Source of the DNA: Massospora cicadina
Taxonomy: Eukaryota > Entomophthoromycota > Entomophthoromycetes > Entomophthorales > Entomophthoraceae
NCBI GenBank assembly: GCA_022478985.1
Contig: JAKSZP010002662.1
Coordinates: 186,001 to 250,000, forward strand
Direction: 5' to 3'
DNA length: 64,000 nt
The translations under genes were made by a program, and so were the position numbers. The notes under the pieces are model-generated. The model worked only from the letters and a program-made list of their open reading frames with translations. It did no database searches and was not told the origin of the DNA. Of this stretch, positions 59,083 to 64,000 are shown one piece after another. The stretch's first letter is position 1. The number at the start of each line of letters is the position of its first letter.

Positions 59083-59138
59083 AAAGTTTCTGTACCACGG
59101 GACCATCTAGTACTAAAAAAAAAAAGTTTCTGTACCAC
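59083..59138 (+). mobile_element. M4: 24-bp retro-insertion with 16-bp TSD
   Basis: AAAGTTTCTGTACCAC at 59083-59098 is repeated exactly at 59123-59138. The insert GGGACCATCTAGTACT plus A8 is in plus orientation, opposite to M1-M3. Confidence 0.85.
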
Positions 59139-59221
59139 AGTTGGCATTACTTACCAGAAATTCATATCCCCTAAGTTGATTGACAACTAAAATTCAAATG
59201 ACTCATACAAGTTAATTAAAT

Positions 59222-59516
59222 TTTTTTCAATATTTTTTTTATTTATGGTGGGCTGACCTGGGGATGATACTGCACTGATGAAGGGAAGTGAAGAAAATGG
59301 GAAAGGATGATAAAACCTGGAAAACCTCCATGCATGGCATATAATAGGCCAAGAACTCCATGGACCGCCCTTACTATTTGTTATCTTGGTTTGGGGCATT
59401 GGTGCGCAAAACAAACACAGTCATAATTGTCCCCTACCCAAAGTTCATCTTCCAGGATCAAACTCGAGGAGGCAGTGGTAGAATGTCCATATTCTACCAC
59501 TGGGGTATTCTCCCTT
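59222..59516 (-). mobile_element. S2: tRNA-headed SINE with LINE-like tail
   Basis: Read on the minus strand, the head has A-box-like CCAGTGGTAGAATATGG (similar to tRNA-Gly) and B-box-like GAGTTTGATCCTGG. A body of about 200 bp follows, then a tail GTATCATCCCCAGGTCAGCC followed by CACCATAAATAAA. The tail resembles the 3' end of LINE L and X (GTCC.TCCCCTGGTCAGC). AT-rich TTAATTAA at both sides may be the TSD. The head also contains a perfect inverted repeat (CAGTGGTAGAAT / ATTCTACCACTG, 59473-59502 region). Confidence 0.6.
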
Positions 59517-60443
59517 CAAATTAATTAAGTTAATAATAACAAAAAGAACTTCCTAATCACTTGTTTATTGTTGGTGATCATCTCATTAAAACATTAATCA
59601 ATCCAGTGGATTGTAATCTGGTGGAAAAATTATAATTGTGAGAATATTTCTTCAGACTATAATTATTGCATAAAATTGACAACTATAACATTAACTAGCA
59701 GGATATAACTCCTAGTGGTCAATCAGATGAATATATTTGGTGATGCTTGTTATTTGGGAAAAGTATCAACACATCCCTCCAATTGACTAGATTATCAGTG
59801 ATAAAGATTGTCTGGGGGCATACACAGCTTAAATTCTTAGTTAGTCTGCCACCATAGTTTGGATTTTGAGTACTCTTGGTCCATATCCATTCTTTGCTTG
59901 ATGCATCTATGGTTAGTCCTTCTTCTTTGTGAATTTACATCCCATGTCATCCTCACTGCTACCTCTACAGAGCACGGTACCCATAACCACATACTGTGCC
60001 AGACTAGTTTAGTTTTTTCTAAAGATATAAGGTCAGAAAGCCTGTTTTCCATCAGGTAAAGGTTATATGACACATCATTCTTTAAGAGTTTTCTCCTGGG
60101 TGGCTTATCCAATTACTTGTTCCCTGTACTCCCCAAGGCTGGGCTTCATTTCTTAAGGGACTACTCCCAGCAAATCCATTTAAACCCATCCTGATTCTGC
60201 TGATCTATGCTTCACTCAGCGCCTTGGGACTACTAATGTTGGACTCAGTTTTAACCTAATTTGATCATACCAACTACATAATTAGACTTCACTAGATGCT
60301 TGTTTAAATGATAGATAAAATAAAATTTAGTAGCTTGCAGTTTTATATTTTTATATATTTTTTAGGATTTTTTATCTTATATCTTTTGTATTTTTCCATA
60401 TATTATATATTACTCTTTTTACAATAGGACTTAACAATAATTA

Positions 60444-60456
60444 GGTTCAGAGTTCC
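60444..60456 (-). repeat. Post-pol repeat of E5
   Basis: GGTTCAGAGTTCC is the reverse complement of a GGA.CTCTGAACC unit. Less perfect copies follow to about 60.53 kb. Same relative position as in E1 and E3. Confidence 0.5.
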
Positions 60457-60623
60457 ATCTTTTTTTCCCCTACTCTTGTTCAGTGGTTCAAATGATAACT
60501 TAACCAGTTACTGTGGTTAGAGGCCTAATTTTGAGACTTAGTTACCTATCATGGTACAGTGGTCCCTATCTGGGACTTGACCAACACTAGGACTTGACCT
60601 ATTTTTTCTAGTTTAAGGATACT

Positions 60624-61620
60624 TCAGGAACATTGCACTTTTTCTCCCCTAGATCCAATACTTGAGGGAGTACATATAACCTGGTTTACTACACAACCAT
60701 CCGCAAAGTTCTTAATCATATAGGCATCAGTCACTAACTTGGCAATCAATTCTAATGGACTCAACCTCAAAGCATCCACATAATTTCTTCGCTTAAAACC
60801 ATAGATATCACAATAGGCTACCCTATCCCCCACATGGTACTCCTGTATTGCTGGCTGGCCCTTGTCACCTGTTGATTTTGCTTTGATCCTTTTCTTTAAG
60901 GTGGTATCAAATGGCTGTGATTGCAGTTTGATTGTAATAGTGGCAGTTGGTTCAAGTATTGATTAGTACTCATCTTCACTACTAGCTCTATGGAAGAATA
61001 AATAATTAACGGTTATTCTGCCCTCCATCCATAGATTCTTTATTTAAAAAATTCCTGTCGTCATATGATGAATTATGCTGTAGGCGAAGGTAATCAAATT
61101 AAGGTAAGTTCTTATTAAGTGGAAGTTTTCCCTGTGACCAATAAAATTAGCATTGCGGCTAGCGTTTCATGTAATTGTTCCATTAATCCATTTGTTTCTG
61201 TCCTAAAGAAACTGATACTACTCGTCTGATCCCCATCAATTTGTTAAGCCTTGGGATTACATAGAGGTAAAAATAATTCCATTATTGCTCATTATAACTT
61301 GAGGGCATCTGTGCTAATATACCACTTGATCCAAAATGAACTTTGTTGAGCTCACAGCATCCACTTTACTAAAGGCTTTAGTTTCTACTCATATATAAGA
61401 TGTTCTATTGCCACTATGTATATTTTTCGCCTCCTGTACGAATACTTGGGGGTTCCATCACATCTATTGACACAGTGTGCCACATGAATCCAGGGCATAC
61501 TATCTTGTATCCTTTTGTATTATTATGTAGTTTGCTGAGTTGGCATTCCACACAACAGGCCAGGAAATTGGTGACATCATAGTTGATCAATTTACAGTAG
61601 TACTGGCGAATATGGTCCAT
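60624..61620 (-). pseudogene. Integrase of E5
   Basis: The zinc domain and start of the core are open at 61414-61620 (CCVECQL, then HTVSIDVME with the first Asp kept). The C-terminal module at 60624-60833 (MGDRVAYCDIYGF, VTDAYMIKNF) corresponds to RIGERVAYCNTHGF and VTDAYSITNL in E1. The middle is frameshifted. Confidence 0.7.
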
Positions 61621-61949
61621 GGTTTTCCTTAGGCCAACATGGCCAATGACTTTAAGTGACTCAGATTATTTCTGCTCGCTCTGAAGATTTTAAGAATAAA
61701 AACACTTTTCCATTAATCTTCTTAATTATTGTCCATTTCACATATTGGTGCTTTACATTGCTTTTCTTAGCAACTTTTGATTTCTTAAGGTGTTTCCAAA
61801 ACATAGCTTTTGATCATCCTTTAAAATTTTCATCCACTTGATGATAGACAACTTGGAAAGCAGGCAATATTTATAATCCATCAGCGTTTTTAAGAGCTGA
61901 TCCATTCCATTTTAGTATCTTAAAAACATAGGCTTGTAATTTTATAGCC

Positions 61950-62270
61950 CATCAAGACAGTCGCCCCTCTGGTTCCTTCAGGTTATGGAGCCAATGTAAA
62001 GATGAATGGTCCGTCACCAATTTGAAGTTTGTTCCATGGATGTACACTCAGATTTGCTTGAATGCACGTATCACTGCAAGAAATTCACACTCTGTCATGG
62101 TAAAATTCCTCTCCCCTGGTGTTAGCGTTTGACTCACATAGGCCACAAGATGTTTCTCCCATCTTCATCCACTTGACTAATAATGTCTCTAATTGCCATC
62201 AACGAAGCATCAATTTGGATAATAAATTGCTGATCAAAATTTGGGTGCTTTAAGACAGGACTTGTCATTA
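61950..62270 (-). pseudogene. RNase H of E5
   Basis: The minus strand contains FIIQIDASL (first catalytic Asp kept), then MAIRDIISQVDEDG, and further left a frame with the TDH-type region just before LAP.PEG, in the order seen in E1. Confidence 0.6.
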
Positions 62271-62599
62271 AATATCAGCATGACTTTTCAAATGACTCTT
62301 AAACTTCTTAATTCCACATGAATCCTTTTTTGGATCCCTTTAATAAGTGGAATAAACGCTCCACAATTCTAAAAAAATTTATGAACTGTTGTATTAGCCA
62401 ACCATCCCAAAAAGTACTTTAATATCCTAAATGCTCTTTAGGATTGACATCTATTTGATCGCTGTAATCTTCTGCTACTGGGGTTGTAGCCTCCTGAAGT
62501 CTATAAAAGACACTAAGTACTCAAGCCCCTTTTTAAAAATGACATTTCTTTGGCTTTATTCTCAAGTTTTCTGTCATCAAGCGCTAGAAAACTTTTTAA

Positions 62600-63230
62600 G
62601 CGTTCCAAATGGTCTTTGAAGGTCCTGTTGAATACATTTATATCATCCAGATATACTTAGAAGAAAGTTAGCTTTAGAACACTAAGGATAGAGTCCATTG
62701 CTCTCTGGAAGGTGGCCAGCACGTTGCAAAATCCTGGGGCATTTGGTAAGCTCATAAATTCCCTGTGCGGTAATGATCACACATTATTCTTGCTCCTCCT
62801 TTAGCAAAGCAATTTTCTAATATCTCATAATTAACTTCATTGCTGAAAAGTATTTGGCGTTCCCTAGGCATCTGAGCGCGTTGTCAAACCTTAGCAGTTA
62901 AGAATCTTTTTTAGAGAATTTTGTTCAATTGCCAATAATTAATCATCACATAAATTTGTTTCGTCCTTCTTTTTCACTATGAGGATCAAACTCTCCCATG
63001 GACTAAATATGGATCTTGTAGCCCATGATCAACTAGCTTGCTGCTTTCTTCGCTGAAGCAACATCAGCAGCTCTAGACTAAAAAGTTCTCATCTTTATCA
63101 GTGAATATTCCCTAGTTTTGACCTTCTTGATCATTTTCTTCATGCATCCCAAGTTGTGGTCATCTTGGGTGAATACCTCCCAATACTCCTCAAATAATTG
63201 CAGCACATCTTCTGGCTTCTGTTCAGTAAA
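62600..63230 (-). pseudogene. Reverse transcriptase of E5
   Basis: The minus strand has NAPGFCNVLATFQRAMDSIL, the intact active site VYLDDINVFNRTF (YLDD at 62642-62653), and DHLERLKSF. The KLVDHGL block near 63.03 kb matches the RT start of E1. Stops and frame changes elsewhere make it inactive. Confidence 0.7.
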
Positions 63231-63540
63231 TCATGAGTTTCTCTCAATCTACTAAAACGGGTACTCATTTTGGCAGTTTCTGCGGCAATCCCATTTTAGT
63301 TAGCATTCCAAAATCAAGGAATTTGATTATATCTGCCATCAGGATTAAATGCAGAAATATGACAACCTAATTTTCGCTATATTCATTATTTTCTTTCCAG
63401 GATTAACTGGTAACAAATTTTGTTTCTCCATGTCCCAACATAGTTATCCCTGACGCTACCCTTGGCTTGATTCTTGATTTCCTCCATAGGCTAATTAAAT
63501 CTCCATATATTGCTACAGGATTTTGAGTATCAACCCTGTG

Positions 63541-64000
63541 TTAATAATTATTTGCATCACAGGCAAAATAGTATTTGTAATTTTCTTTATTAAATGTATC
63601 CCACGAGATTATAAAATCTCCTTTGGATTTTCTCTCTGTTTTCACCAAAAAGCTTTTAATGGGTGAGAATAATACAAACAAAAAGTTTACAAAATTGTTC
63701 TTCTTAGTCAGCAACAGTTCATCTTCCCGTGGATATACCAAGAGAAAGGTCTGCCCCAAGATAGTCAGGGTATTCTCCTCAAAATTATTTCACCCCATAT
63801 TTTCTTAGAAACACATCACAATGAGTATATCATAATTCTGGTTATCCAACACAATGTCAGGAGTTAATACCACAAATGAACTAAACTGGAGTGGCAGTGC
63901 ACTGTAGGCTATATATGATATTATCATATCTGGTATGGCCATTCCGTAATTCTTCCAATCTTTTAGGTCTGGCGAAATCTTCATTCATTTCAACAATCTG
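63541..64000 (-). pseudogene. Protease region of E5 (runs off the window)
   Basis: The 72-codon frame at 63541-63759 begins MGQTFLLVYPREDE and includes KKNNFVNFLF, matching LGQTLSLVYQKDGE and RRNNFINLIY at the end of the E1 protease region. The active site would be at or beyond the right edge. Confidence 0.55.

Larger units (their letters stand above)
58295..59771 (-). repeat. 3' LTR of E5 (with insertions)
   Basis: The minus-strand start TGTTGATACTTTTCCCAAAT follows a purine tract (AATTGGAGGGATG). Internal blocks match the E3 LTR (CTCCACAGACTCTGCG, GAACCACTGAACTTATT, TTTGTGCAGTTAAAC). The left edge is approximate. Confidence 0.55.
58295..64000 (-). mobile_element. E5: minus-strand Ty3/gypsy element, 5' end beyond the window
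   Basis: A relative of E1 in reverse orientation: 3' LTR (about 58295-59771), PPT-like TTGGAGGGATG, post-pol repeats, integrase, RNase H, RT with intact YLDD, and protease at the right edge. gag and the 5' LTR lie outside the window. The 3' LTR contains SINE S2 and micro-insertions M3 and M4, which explains its excess length (about 1.48 kb). Confidence 0.7.

Noticed and set aside
1..64000. CRISPR arrays, bacterial operons, prophage or plasmid features
   Set aside because: None found. Gene structure, TSDs, SINEs and LTR elements show eukaryotic nuclear DNA.

Overview
This is AT-rich eukaryotic nuclear DNA made almost entirely of transposable elements at different stages of decay. I see no intact host gene, rRNA or functional tRNA gene. 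The evidence is Ty3/gypsy LTR retrotransposons, an APE-type LINE with an ORF1, tRNA-headed SINEs with target-site duplications (TSDs), and a mariner-derived foldback element. The host cannot be named from this window. A TE-bloated invertebrate or an early-diverging, AT-rich fungus would both fit.

Layout. (1) 0.9-2.8 kb (+) and 29.7-31.6 kb (-): two copies of a LINE derivative carrying ORF1 only ('X'), with TSDs. (2) 10.1-27.9 kb: a nested stack. An old minus-strand Ty3/gypsy element ('C') has its left LTR-like repeat split by a plus-strand gag-only Ty3 element ('E2', 10.7-16.0 kb, itself carrying SINE S1). Its integrase region is split by a full-length but dead LINE ('L', 16.76-23.06 kb, minus strand). 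(3) 31.7-36.1 kb: decayed coding remnants I cannot assign. (4) 37.4-42.5 kb: a second gag-only Ty3 element ('E3'). (5) 46.57-56.74 kb: the best-preserved element ('E1'), a 10.2-kb Ty3/gypsy copy with two 1.18-kb LTRs, a 5-bp TSD, PBS, PPT, gag-pol, a mariner foldback insertion, and a long decayed antisense ORF between pol and the 3' LTR. (6) 58.3 kb to the window end: a minus-strand relative of E1 ('E5'), whose 3' LTR carries SINE S2 and two ultra-short insertions.

How the parts relate. E1, E2, E3 and E5 form one extended family (similar LTR starts, PBS, gag and post-pol repeats). E1 and E5 keep pol; E2 and E3 do not. X and L share their 3' ends, and S1 and S2 end in a similar tail, so L-type machinery probably mobilised X and the SINEs. 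Four insertions of only about 18-48 bp, each flanked by 15-18-bp TSDs and all ending in the same short motif plus an A-run, suggest extreme 5' truncation by target-primed reverse transcription from a source not present here.

Most notable: the four micro-insertions, a seven-hairpin array at 8.77-9.02 kb, the antisense ORF in E1, and an A AAA AAC slippery site at the same frame break in both X copies. Boundaries given without a TSD are approximate because all comparisons were made by eye.
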